Assembly: GCF_003573695.1 (NCBI RefSeq)
Contig: NC_039358.1
Location: forward strand, 232,327,560-232,391,559
Length of the DNA stretch: 64,000 nucleotides
Direction: 5' to 3'
Origin: Papaver somniferum
Lineage: Eukaryota; Streptophyta; Magnoliopsida; Ranunculales; Papaveraceae
The translations under genes were made by a program, and so were the position numbers. Of the stretch, positions 25,201-36,082 are shown piece after piece; positions within the stretch are counted from its first letter, which is position 1; each line of letters begins with the position of its first letter. The notes under the pieces are model-generated. The model was not told the origin of the DNA, did not search any database, and saw only the letters and a program-made list of their open reading frames with translations.

Positions 25201-28200
25201 AGAGAATTACCTCAATGTTGTAGAAGCCAACATTTCCTTCAAAAGAAGAAGCTGATACCAATCCTGGGATCTTAGAATACCAGTGAAGGTCAAAGTTCAT
25301 TCCAGCTGGTAATTCACTCACAATCTGCAACAAGTTAAGTTCGATCAAAAAGCAGGAATGTTGTAATCAGTAGTGACTGAATAAATAATGGGACAACTGA
25401 AACAAATTAGACAAGCAAATGCCGAACATCAGATAAGAAAACAATTCTACCTCTCCACTAACTGTGTCCCAACAAAGAGTCCGACTGTCTTTTCCACAGG
25501 TTAGCAAGTAACGGCTATCCGTTGGACACCATTTCATTGCAATCACACCTGTGAGAGGGAAAAATAAATCAGATGCATACAGCCACATAAGAAACAAATA
25601 CTTGAAACTGATAGTTTCCAAATTAACAAAAGTGCCAGCTAATAAAATGTTGTAAAAGAGCATTCATGTGTCACGTGCATCACACAGAATCTTAAGGAAC
25701 TATGCACAAAATTGAACCAAGGTAGAAATTTTAGTTCAACTTCGTCATACCCTAACATGTTACAACAGTTCAAAGTGCGAAATTCTACTGCCTATAAGAC
25801 GATGCATGTTTGAAACCACATGCTAGGGTGGACATGAAGATCTTGCTAAATGAAAATAGTTGGCAGATCCAAAACAGTTAAGTTCGGCAGAAATCAAGAA
25901 ATCTTAGAAATAATGGGACAGATATAACTATTCCAAACTCCATAAACAAAACAAAAATGTTGAACTAAGCAAAAACAATTATTACGGTCATTTGATTAAC
26001 AGTTAGGGAGGAGCATGCTTATCCAGACCTTTAGTGTGACCAACGAACTCCTTCACTGGTGACATTGCGTTCCTTACATCCCAGAGCTGTAAAAAGATGT
26101 GTGAAACGAAATTACTAAACCTACTAAACTTAATTAAATAATATTTAGGCATTTAATTTCCAACATTTCACCCATACCTTTAAAGAAGGCGATGAATCAT
26201 CGTCTGACGCTAACATGAGCTGAGTTGCAGCAGCAGGATTCCACTGCAAAACTGAACACCGACTTCTACTTGGATCACGGAAACTGTTCAAACACAGTTT
26301 ATACATCAGATTACAGGAATTATGAAATTCGCTAAATGTGTACAATGTGGTTGCAAACGTGTACAGATGGTACATCAAAACAACAAGGATAATCTTACCT
26401 GATCACAGGTTTCTGTTTTTTCAGATCCCAAACAACTGCAAAATATACAAATATTTTTATAATAAGCTAAGAAAGGGAAGTTCAGTGGTATGAAGATATA
26501 CGAAGAAAACAAGATGTAATCATGTAAAATCCCCCCTTACCAGTTGACCCATTATAAGATGTAGATGCTAAAATATGTTGGACATTGTGATTCGGATTCC
26601 AAGATAGATAAGCAATTTCCCCCTGGGCAGCAGATCCAACACTCTGTACAAATTTTTTGTATCACACATATATAACCCATTAGCTTTTCAACGTAACACA
26701 TGTAATTTTCAACGTAACACATGTAATCCTACTTTAGTATTTTTGGAACCATAAAAGAAATGGCTGTGAACTGACAGAGCTAAAACCAACAAAATTCAGA
26801 AATGGATGGTATAAGATGCTTACATAGTGATCATAGGCAGTGATGGAATCACAACAATCAACTTTAATAGAAGAATAATTACATAAGCCAAATCTATCTG
26901 CATCTCCACTCCTAAAATATCTACATTAATGGTGTTATGGAATTACATGACAATTGTTTGGCGCAACATATTTTATATGACTCTTTAATTTAATGTGTCA
27001 AATGAGATTCCCACTATCGGGAACATTATAAACAGTGTGGAGGTCCAGAGCCTGGCTGCTAAGTTCAAAAAGGTCACCGTGGCGGATATAATAGAGAGCA
27101 TGTAGGTCCACCTTGTTCCATGTTTTACTCACAATGGTCAAGTTTCAACTCTTATAAGCTGAAGATTAAGGTCACATTAACATATTATTTTTGGAGATTA
27201 CTTACAATCAAGGAAAACAAATTACTTTCTTTTTTACAGAAGTAAAAAATAAAGAATATTAGATCACTCCAAACTTACAGAAGCATGTGAAAATGCCACA
27301 TGCCACTTCCTTTGAGAAATACTGGGTGCTTCCATACCTTGAGAGGTGGGTAGTGAATAGGTTCTGTTGGATTTGTCATATCCCAGATGTGGATATCTCC
27401 TTCATCTGCCCCAGATGCCAGTAGATTTGAGTGAAGATTAAACTCCAGACCACGGACCTGAAGTAAAAGGTTGTGAGCAAGTCCCCAAAAATGTTATCTC
27501 ACGAGACCACATCCATTAAATTCAAAACACACGCCAAAGCATCACTTACAGGTCCTGTATGCGGCTTGAGATGATGAACAAGAGCCTCATCTGTTCCACT
27601 GCAAAAGCAAGATAACCAGAAAGTGAACCACGTGTTAGTTTTGGTGCAAATAATTTGCAAGTAGATTCTTAAAATACTTATATAGCATCTCTATACAAGA
27701 GAAGATATCGAATTGACCCGTTATACACCTCTTCTCCGTCATAAAAGATCTTAAAACACAAGTAAGATGCATGCACGCATGAGCGCAAATTCTCAAGATT
27801 CTTACAGTTGGTTTAGAGTGGTAATCAGTTTTTAAGCAAATAATCTAAACATCCACAAGATCTACGTTGACAAATTACACATACCAGCATCTCATCATCT
27901 TAATAGTACATTGTTTAATCTACTACTATGTAATGCATCGCGCAATTCCTAATTCAAACTACTCACGTCAAACAAAAACAACTGACACATTGTGAGTTTC
28001 AGACCACCAATTTTACAGTATTAACATTCCAACAACACAATTGATTCCTTATTCTACAGTATCAATACGCCAATTCAGATCTGACAATCTAAACAAAAAC
28101 ACGACCAAATTCAAAAAACCTAAAAAACCAATCACAAAAATTCAAAAAAAAAAAAAACACCAAATCGAAACCTAACATCCAATTCAATTCAAATTACTCA

Positions 28201-28601
28201 GTCAGTCAACAAAAAATCCACAACAACCTCGTTCAATTTCAAAATTGAAAGAGAATTTGTAAGCAATTAGAAAAAACGTACTTGATTAACGAAAGTGGAT
28301 TCCAAACACCAATACTCCCATCACCAAGACCACCAGCAATCAAACCAAGAGAGAATTTTTCAGTACCAGATCCAGCTTTCCCCCAAGACACACGACTGAA
28401 TGGTTCATTACTTGGACTTGGATATGAACCAGCAAGTGGTAATTCATCACCTGATGTAAAATCTATTTTATAAATCTCAATACTCGCTGTATTACTAAAC
28501 GACGCATCTAACGCTCCCGCGATTGCTCCTGCTGCAAAATACGGTGCATCTGGTGCGAATGATACTGATGCTGCTTTCCCTATCCCCGTTATCCGCGTCA
28601 T
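19220..28601 (-). CDS. SEC31: protein transport protein SEC31 (COPII outer coat)
   Basis: SEC31 forms the outer cage of COPII vesicles with SEC13 at ER exit sites. I resolve 21 exons, all with GT-AG borders in register: 28282-28601, 27550-27598, 27338-27457, 26541-26643, 26399-26435, 26178-26283, 26029-26086, 25451-25548, 25211-25324, 24450-24492, 24077-24195, 23874-24001, 23249-23795, 23030-23122, 22143-22539, 21493-21620, 21212-21412, 20933-21058, 20507-20804, 19619-19857, 19220-19309. They sum to 1138 codons including the stop, close to plant SEC31 length. Residues 1-340 form the WD40 propeller ([25 protein letters not shown]). The acidic linker and helical domain follow (to about residue 777), then a Pro/Gln-rich stretch (about 780-1027) and the conserved C-terminal helical domain ([22 protein letters not shown]). 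No frameshift or stop is seen. The start is [13 protein letters not shown] at 28601. Confidence 0.97.
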
Positions 28602-28985
28602 CTCTGAGAAAACCTCAGATCTAATTGATTTCTGCGAAGAATTTCTAGGGTTTTGATATTTTTATAGCAGATCTGATCAGGGAAAAGTTAGAAGGGAAGA
28701 AGAAGAAGAAGAAGAAGAAGAAGAGGAGAAGAAGAAATTTGGAGTTAGAATTTAGGGTTTTTATTTTTCTTCTCTCTGGGGGAGATTTAGTGAAATTGAG
28801 AAATGTTGCGCAAATCTCTATAATGGGGGAAGAGGAGATGCTGGACGCGTGTATTAATATAGGATCATCTGGAGGAGTTTTATGAAGGAATCTTAGGATG
28901 ATGACGTGGGTTGGGGTGTTTTGAATGATGTGGGATTTTGGAGGAGTTTGATTGGACAAGTGAAGAGATTATTGTAGGGGAATGT
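28602..28985 (-). promoter_or_regulatory. SEC31 5' UTR and proximal promoter
   Basis: Just upstream of the SEC31 start lie a GAA/TTC microsatellite (about 28697-28733), which would sit in the leader as a pyrimidine tract, and an AGGGTTTT-type element. Further out, at 28885-28975, is a segment repeated at 48.9 kb that contains TGACGTGG, an ACGT-core word of the kind bound by plant bZIP factors. The transcription start cannot be placed. Regulatory function is inferred from position only. Confidence 0.45.
28885..28975 (+). repeat. dispersed repeat copy 1 (SEC31 upstream)
   Basis: The word GAATCTTAGGATGATGACGT, and continuing similarity through TTTTGAATGATGTGG and GATTGGA, is shared with 48892-48985 in the same orientation. 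The copies are about 90 bases long and have diverged outside the core. Confidence 0.75.
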
Positions 28986-28994
28986 GTTTGCATT

Positions 28995-29085
28995 GCCAAT
29001 GCGGGATTTTTGGGAGAGAATTTTTCTTAAAGACATCCCGGTTTTGGATTTCAGCACCTGCTAGTGGAGTTTGGTTCAGTAACAC
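28995..29085 (+). repeat. short direct repeat left of Harbinger element 1
   Basis: The stretch with TTAAAGACATCCCGGTTTTGG and TTTCAGCACCTG recurs at 33490-33575 (TTAAAGACATCCGGTTTTGG, TTTCATCACATG) beyond the right end of the element. The pair flanks the insertion at some distance and is unrelated to the 3-bp TSD. Confidence 0.7.
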
Positions 29086-29286
29086 TGGTGTTGCCGGATT
29101 CGCACTTGCTACATCCGGATCTCACTTCTTAGAGCAAGTCTTACGGTGGAATCCATCATATTTCAAGTGTGAAAAAACCATGGATTGTCAAGTCTAGTGA
29201 CTTCCAAGTTGGGGAATTTCACAGAAAATCCAAACAGGGTTCCATGAAATGATGGAAGGGTCCGTGGAATCCATCTGAACGATATT

Positions 29287-29490
29287 GAGAATAGCGCTTA
29301 ACGCCAATAAGAATAGCGCAGTAAAAGACAAGGAACGCTAGTAAGAATAGCGCTCAACGCTAATAGGAATAGCGTAAGTCAAGCGCTATTAACAATTGCG
29401 TTCAGCGCTATTCACAATAGCATTATTGAGCGTCATTCATAATAGCGTGGAGCGCCATTGAAAATGGCATTTAGCGTTATTGCGAACTGT
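29287..29490. repeat. AATAGCGCTATT array, left
   Basis: About a dozen AATAGCG or CGCTATT half-units, some fused into the palindrome AATAGCGCTATT, occur about every 15-20 bases. The two orientations are mixed. The array is subterminal in Harbinger element 1. Confidence 0.9.
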
Positions 29491-29802
29491 GTTAGCTACT
29501 ATTCCTTTATTTTACACTCTTCTCACATCATTCCTGTTTCTTTACCTATTGTTTCTTTACCTATGAATTGAAACTATTTTTTTTTTAAATGCAAAACAAA
29601 ATTTAAAATTTTGAAATTGAATATTTAAATTAGCTAATTTAAACCAATAAAATTAGTTAACGGATTTTCATTTCATAGATTAAGTTACATGGATTGAAAA
29701 AACTAGAAACGACATTACATGGATTGAAATAACTAATATTTAGAATTTAACAAGCTTCCTCATTTCTCAAAGTTCACTTCATCATCGGTAAGATCACGAT
29801 AT

Positions 29803-30975
29803 TTAATTTCCGAAAGCGGGATGGTTCATAAGAATTTGGTACACATGATCATATGTAAAATCTTTGTTGTTAAGTTGAGAATAGAGAGTTCTAACATCTT
29901 CCTCCTGCAAAATAAATAAACATAATCTCTCATATTTAGAAAATTATTGACTTAAAATATGTAGATAATTGAAAATATGAGGTTCCATTGAATAATACTT
30001 ACAACTTCTTCTAACGTCCATCCTCCCCGGGCATATTTGCACAAATTGAACATTTCTAGTGCTAGGATAACCATAGTTTGCACCAAGTGTTCTAGGAGGA
30101 TAACCATGTTTTTCCAAAATCTTATTTTGTTTGTCCAACATAAATTGCTGCTTCCATTCCGTCAAGGTCTCAACCACCACAACCAACACTTCGAGTTCAT
30201 GTTTCTCCAAAGCTAAATCCACAGATTTCTTGTTTGTCTCTGCAATAGTTAATAAATATTCTTCTTGACCATCCAATCTTGCCATCTTCTTTGCATTTTC
30301 TTCACTAAAATGTTTCAAAATACGGTCGGTTCCGTCGTTGATGGCCGATAGCTCCGAAGCTTCCCTTTGTTGAGCCCTTTTGCCCGGTGGTCGACGAGGG
30401 CCATCCTCTTCATGCCATCTTGGGTCGCTTCTTGCCGGAGTACTACTTGTTGAAGCATTAACACTAGGAGCCTCCGATTCATCTTCCTCATTTTGGGTAG
30501 GATCAAATACTTCGGGATTGAATCCGGGAACATGGGTTTTGAAAAGTCGGTACACCTCTTCATTTTTAAAAGGTTTTCCCTTGCTAACCTTACTATATTC
30601 CAATCTAGCTTTTCTCTCCTACAAAACACAAACAAAAACCCAAGTTAGAAATCCTTCAATAAAATAAAATGATATACATTAAGAAATCTTAATAAAACTT
30701 ACAAGATCATCTATTCCGCATCCGCTTGCATTGTTTCTATGCAAATTTCTTAAGATACCAACCCAAGTTTTGACATCTTTTTTCAAGGTACCAAATCTGT
30801 TTTGTAACTTATGAACAGTCCTATCATACTTATTCCCAAAGCTGCTTACATAGGTATCGAATACCCGCTCCCAAAATTGGTTAGATTTTTGCTCAACTCC
30901 GGTAACACCATCAAGTGTAATGCTTATCCAAGCTTTGGTGATTGCAACATCTTCGGATGTAGCATATTTTTCCAT
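29803..30975 (-). pseudogene. Harbinger ORF1 protein, Myb/SANT-like (NAM-associated type)
   Basis: This type of protein accompanies Harbinger transposases and helps them bind DNA and enter the nucleus. Exon 1 (30703-30975) encodes a trihelix-type Myb/SANT domain with the familiar words AWISITLD, GVTGVEQKSNQFWERV and LQNRFGTL. Exon 2 (about 30003-30618) encodes the linker, a Lys/Arg-rich RPPGKRAQQRE motif and a long coiled-coil-like helix (EENAKKMARLDGQEEYLL). Exon 3 (29803-29904) encodes EEDVRTLYSQLNNKDFTYD and the stop. A one-base shift near 30055 puts the end of exon 2 (GGWTLEEV) out of frame, so this copy is nearly intact but broken. Expected length is about 330 residues. Confidence 0.78.
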
Positions 30976-31084
30976 GGTAAAAAAAAAGTCTGAATTGCAA
31001 TGAATTTTAAGAAGATGGAGAAAAAAAATCTAGAGATTGAAAGATTTTGGTTTGGGCTGAGAAGTGATCAATTTATAGGGAAAA

Positions 31085-31260
31085 ATTCGAATTCAAAAAA
31101 ATAGCCATTGAAAAGCTATTCTTAATAGCGTTTTTTGTGAGTCGTTGATTAGAAGGAGTCGTTGAAGATCTAATGGTTAGAAACACAACGTTGTTCTTAA
31201 TAGCGTTTGGCGCTATTCTTAATAGCGCCAAACGCTATTCTTATTAGCGCTTTTCTTGAA
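31085..31260. repeat. AATAGCGCTATT array, middle
   Basis: A second cluster of AATAGCG/CGCTATT units (about eight) lies directly upstream of the ORF1 start on its minus strand, in the position of a promoter or leader. Confidence 0.85.
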
Positions 31261-31639
31261 AAACATCCAGAAGCTGAGCCAATTCCTCAAGTTCCATACT
31301 TATTTTTTTTTTTCTTCTCTTTTGAAAATCCATACTTGGTCTTTTATCTTCTCTTTTGAAAACAATCAAAACCATAAATAATAGAATGAAAATCTTAATA
31401 TTTCTTAATTTTAAAATCTAGAAATCATAGGATTACAACCAAGTTGCTTACATACCGAAAGTGAATTCCAAATCTTACGAAAAAAGATTAAAGATGTTCT
31501 TCCAAATCTTAGAAATCATAGGATTGCAACATGTTTATAGTCTCGTCCTTCAACCATATCAATAGGATCCGGTGGGTTAACAGGGTCTTCCAAACTTTCA
31601 CGTGGACCTCTTGGAATTGTTATAAATCCCCTTGTTTGC

Positions 31640-32600
31640 CTTAAAAACCATTCACCAAGATACATGAACTATTATCTCTTTCCGGATTATAGAAAGCCAC
31701 TCTTCGCATGGAGAGTTCACGAGCATGCACTATATCAGGATGATCTTTATACATACTAGTTGACCATGGTTTCCATAACGTTCCAACAATTGTCCTCAAC
31801 TCAATTTGTTGGCGAGCTGTAGTAAGGGAGTGTTTAGCACTATCCCTTTGAAACTTCACTAGACTATCTTTCTTAAATATCATAATCGCAGGCCATACAT
31901 CAAGAGGTACATCTTCTTTGATAAAATGCGTCAAAGTACGAAAGTATATGTAAAACCAATATTCTAGAAGTATCGCCATTCCACACATGAATTTTCCACC
32001 TCTAACAACCGCACTCATGCTACTATACAAGTGACTAAAACAAGCTGAACCCCAATTTCATTCAAATCACGCAAGGAAGCGATCCAACCTTTGCTTGCTC
32101 TTGTAGTGCTACGTGCCATTAAATTTTTTGAAATCACCCATAGTAAAAAGTATCAAGTCATAATCTCCCAATTTTCATCATTAATTGGATTTTCCTTAAT
32201 ATATTTTGCGAGGCAACTAATAGGAATATCATCCGACTTCTTGTTATAGTTTGCATACTCATGCATAGGTGCAAAGTAGGTATTCTCTAGTTCTTGATTT
32301 TCTCTACTTTTCCATCTATTTGTTGCGACGTATTCCAATCTTCTACGACTATTTCTAAAGGGGTGAAACCGATTTCAAAGTTTGGGAAATGAAACGAATT
32401 GGTGCTATACCACCACCTCTCTATGATACCATAAGATAGTTGTTGATCAGCTCTCTTAATTCTAATTTCAAAAAATCTAGCAAGTCCGGAATTTTGAATA
32501 ACTTCACTAGCGCTTTCATGAACTACTACACGATTATATAAATCCCCAAGGTCCTCCAAATTAAAACTAAAAACAATATCATTGTGTTTATCATGTGGGT
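31640..32600 (-). pseudogene. plant mobile domain (PMD) remnant inside the Harbinger element
   Basis: PMD proteins (MAIN-like, often labelled aminotransferase-like) are plant proteins linked to transposon silencing and also found in transposons. Pieces in order on the minus strand are IIERWWYSTNSFHFPNFEIGFTPLE (N-terminal hallmark, 32420-32330), then SLRDLNEIG (about 32080-32055) and LYSSMSAVVRGGKFMCGMAI with WFYIYF (32030-31930). The pieces fall in different frames and stops intervene, so the gene is broken. No DDE or phosphatase part is attached. Assignment rests on motif order. Confidence 0.65.
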
Positions 32601-33164
32601 TTATACTTGTAGAAACATGTTTCTCATCTCACTCTTTTGCACTCAACAACATACACACATCCATGTCCATATCTATACAAAATCATCAAATAAAAACTAG
32701 TCACACAATGCACTTAATTGTTTACATAATGTAACTAAAACATGTTAATTCATTATCTCATGGCAATTTCACACAATACACAATGTTCATCATCTAAAAC
32801 CCTAAATCACATGTCAAATTCGTCATAGTCAGAATCAAAATTGTTATCATTCATCAAACAATCTGGTATCATGCATACAATCAACAATCATATCATCTAA
32901 AGCCCTAACATTTCATCAAACCATAAAATAAACTCAAATTACAATTTCACTAACCTCTCTTTGGATTCTCAATCAAATTGAGAAATTGAAGTATGCTTGG
33001 ATTCCTTATGACGCCAAGAACAAACTCTTTGAACCAATTTCACTGATTTGAACCATCATGCCAGAAATCAACAAGGGGGGTTTTAGGGTTTGGTTTTTCT
33101 TATGTTTGAGAGAAGAGAAGAAGATGAACGAACTGAACTGGGGAAGGGGTCGATGGTGTTTTGA

Positions 33165-33312
33165 ACAATAGCGCTCGGCGCTATTGATAATGGCGTTAAA
33201 CGTTATTCACAATAGCGTTCAACGCTATTAACAACAGCGTTCTGACCGTTGACTCAAGTCTAGCGTTATTCTTAATAACGTTTTGATGCGCTATTCTTAT
33301 TAGCGTTCCTCT
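33165..33312. repeat. AATAGCGCTATT array, right
   Basis: About ten half-units (AATAGCG, CGCTATT, AATAACG variants) in mixed orientation lie just inside the right terminus. This mirrors the left array. Confidence 0.9.
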
Positions 33313-34155
33313 GGATTCCACAATTACACTTGCACTTCCATCCACAGTTCCAAGTGCTGAGGTGGCGTGGAAGATGGAAGATGGATGGATTCCACCATAA
33401 GACTTGCTCTTATACCATGCACATTTGCTCAGCGAGCCACGTATAAAATGATAATTGACTTAGACATAAATAAAGATATTCCTAGAAATCAATTAAAGAT
33501 TTTTGGGATCTTTCGAAGAGAAAATTTATTAAAGACATCCGGTTTTGGATTTCATCACATGTGGTGAGTCTGGTTTTTTAAGGCCTATTCCTATGCACAT
33601 GTCCACTAGTGGAAGATGGATTTTTTACCACTCTCTGGGTTTTACGAAAACTACTGGTGTCAGCCTGACGTAACTATAGGAGCTGTGAGCCCCAGTGGTT
33701 TTTTTGAAAAAAAACATGGAAAACGAAAGCTTGTCTTACACACAGTTGTTCTTTTAGGGGGTATTTTTGTAAAAATACTGATTTTGAAGAACTACTCTGG
33801 GAGAAAATGGTTTCACATATTCAGATTTATCCTAGAACTTTATATCTCTCTCTCTTTCTAATCTAGCCTAGATTCGCTCTCTCTTCCATCTTCCTCATCT
33901 TTTCCACCAAAACCCTAACCCTGAATCCCTCGTTTCATTGTAATTCGTTCTACCACAAAACCCTAGTCTTTGTCCCACAAGTTGAATTGATTCTCCCAGA
34001 ACTATGATTTGATCTCTGGATTTGCATATATTTCTTCGATCTGTAACATTTTATTCTTTCTTCTATTTCTTCGATCTGTTCTAATCAACCATTCTTCTAT
34101 TTCGTTTTATAATCAAAGAAGAAATCATTGAAGAAGAGTACCAAAGAAATCAGTG

Positions 34156-34252
34156 ATGAAGAGGATTTGGTTTGAAGCAGTTCTTCCACTAGGAATTATT
34201 AGTGGATTCTTTGTGTTGGGTAATTCAAAGTATCACATCTACAAATGGCAGG
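34156..34252 (+). pseudogene. captured first exon of complex I MWFE (NDUFA1-like) subunit
   Basis: An ATG starts a peptide with IWFEAVLPLGIISG and GNSKYHIYK, the N-terminal membrane segment of the small complex I subunit MWFE. It ends at a donor (G|GTAAGAA). About 250 bases of leader-like sequence with ACCCTAACCCTGAATCCC precede it, so the capture may include the host promoter or 5' UTR. The following exons of this gene are not found. Confidence 0.72.
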
Positions 34253-34296
34253 GTAAGAAATATGAAACAAAACCCCTAATTTTTTTCCTATGTTGA

Positions 34297-34297
34297 G

Positions 34298-34338
<41 letters not shown>
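34297..34338. repeat. (AT)n microsatellite
   Basis: An uninterrupted TA dinucleotide run of about 42 bases lies in the intron-like sequence after the MWFE exon. The frames open through it on both strands are artefacts. Confidence 0.95.
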
Positions 34339-34344
<6 letters not shown>

Positions 34345-34496
34345 TTAATACCGATTCATTGACAGTTTTTGCAAAATTTGATTTTGTATTGATGGATTTT
34401 GCGATTTCGTGGTTGGTTGGCACATTCACTGTTTTCTCGTTGTTTTTTTTTTTTGTTGTTGTTCTGATATTCACTTCCCATATGTAGAACAACTAT

Positions 34497-34890
34497 AACC
34501 AAGATGTCTCTGTGAGACTCATTCGTGGGCATATATCAGAAGTGATTAAGTACTGGGCAGAGATAGATGTTTCCAAATTTACAGTTTTTAAGTTTCACCT
34601 TAAACGACTCTAAGGCCATCCTCCATTGACAACTAAATAGGTATGGTGTTTGATTAGCATAAAAAAAGTTTGTTGAGATTTGCTTGGATTCATTTTTCTG
34701 ATCCAATTGTTTAAATTTTATGTTAATAGGTCACGCATGGATATGTTCTTAACAGGATTGCAGAAGAGCAACACTCGTGCCAGCATTCTCACTTCTTAGA
34801 TAGCTTTTTCTTACTTTGTGCTTTCCGCTGGGGCTTAATAATCACACTTCTGGTTCTTCTCCTTACGTTATGCAACAAATTTATAGGTAA
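34497..34890 (+). pseudogene. unrecognised captured exons
   Basis: Two exon-like blocks follow AG acceptors. The first (from about 34490) reads QDVSVRLIRGHISEVIKYW and hits a stop. The second (about 34731-34887) reads LNRIAEEQHSCQH followed by a hydrophobic WGLIITLLVLLLTLC segment, a likely membrane helix. I do not recognise the gene. By position they are probably another captured fragment. Confidence 0.35.
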
Positions 34891-35167
34891 AATATTTTGA
34901 AGTATATACCTTCCTAACAACCAAGTGAAGTATGAGTTAAGGGGTGTATTTAAATGCATTTAGTTTTGGGAGGTCTGTCGCAGTATATGCTTGTGAACTT
35001 GATCATATGGTTGTCAGTAGAAAGAATCTTATGAAAAGTAGTTGTTTCCTTTCCATCAGTTACTTAATTCTAATTGAACTGCAGATCAATGCACTATCTT
35101 CATATTGTTTTATTCAAGGGTTCCAATTTTTGTAGTTTGTCTTGAATGTTCTCATGATAAATTGCAG

Positions 35168-36003
35168 TGTTTGGGTTGCACGGAAGCCACCAGTTATGCT
35201 TTTGTTGAATTTGATGACTGTAGAGATGCTTTAGATGCGATCAAAGATTTGGATGGTAAGTATGCAATATGCATTTGGTCAACAAGTTGGTTGTTAAGTA
35301 TATCAATGACATGATTTTGTAAATCAAATTTCTTCTCCATGCCTTTTTGAATCTTTTGTAATCTGTTCCTTGTTTTATGCGCCAATAACCTTCTATAGCA
35401 AAATGACTTCTCTGCCTTAATTGGATATATATTCTGCTATTTCACATGATGTATAATATTATTTGTAGTCTGTGAAAGTCATGATTTGGCATCTGTAATT
35501 GCAGCATGATCTGCACTGAACTATTTGTATTAATTATATTCATGTTACAATTAGATATTCCTATTTTATTAAACGTCATACAAGCTTGATCTTTTATGTG
35601 TCTTCATTACTTTCTTTGGCCTTTATGCTATTCAAGTATACACCAAAAAGTATCTTGGCTACACATTGTTATTGAAATTCACTTGCAGTATGGGTCACAG
35701 TTGGCCTCTGCTCTCAGACTCTATAGTGATGCTATTGTCATATGATTACCCTCTTCTATGGTAGATTGTTTCTTATTCATTTGGTATTCTATTGTTGACA
35801 TTGTATTTTGGACTAGATGGAAGTTATTTCTCATGTCTTACTTATCCTTATTAGAGGTAATCTAACATAAATGTTTTTTTTTTAATCAGGGAAGAATGGT
35901 TGGCTGGTTGAGCTTTCTCATAACTCTAAGGGTAGTGGTGGAGGTAGGGATGGTGGTGGGCATGGTGGCAGGGATGGTGGCGGTAGAGGTGGTCGTGGAC
36001 GCG
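35168..36003 (+). pseudogene. RSZ22: captured RSZ-type SR splicing factor fragment
   Basis: RSZ proteins are plant splicing factors with one RRM, a Gly-rich hinge and a CCHC knuckle. Exon A (35168-35255) holds the second half of the RRM (VWVARKPP in one frame, then YAFVEFDDCRDALDAIKDLDG after a one-base deletion). Exon B (35890-36003) continues with KNGWLVELSHNSKG and the Gly/Arg-rich hinge GGRDGGGHGG. The intron between them keeps GT and AG. The first RRM half, the knuckle and the RS tail are missing. The frameshift makes it a pseudogene fragment. Confidence 0.85.
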
Positions 36004-36082
36004 GTGTAAGCAGTCGGCAGGCCAAGTTCTTTTCCATTTTCATAAGCATGTATCTGACCACCTACATATCTAATTATTGTAG

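Larger units (their letters stand above)
29132..33409. mobile_element. PIF/Harbinger transposon 1 (TSD TTA)
   Basis: Inverted termini read GAGCAAGTCTTAYGGTGGAA and continue to 26 bases with one mismatch. TTA stands on both sides (29129-29131 and 33410-33412), the 3-bp TWA duplication of the Harbinger group. Inside are, from left, an AATAGCG array, a minus-strand ORF1 with a Myb/SANT-like domain, a second array, a minus-strand plant mobile domain remnant and a third array. No DDE transposase is visible, so the element would need one in trans. Confidence 0.92.

Noticed and set aside
30380..30667. 95-codon plus-strand frame
   Set aside because: It lies antisense to Harbinger ORF1 exon 2 and shows no independent features.
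34290..34492. Frames through the (AT)n run on both strands
   Set aside because: Poly-YI translations of a microsatellite.
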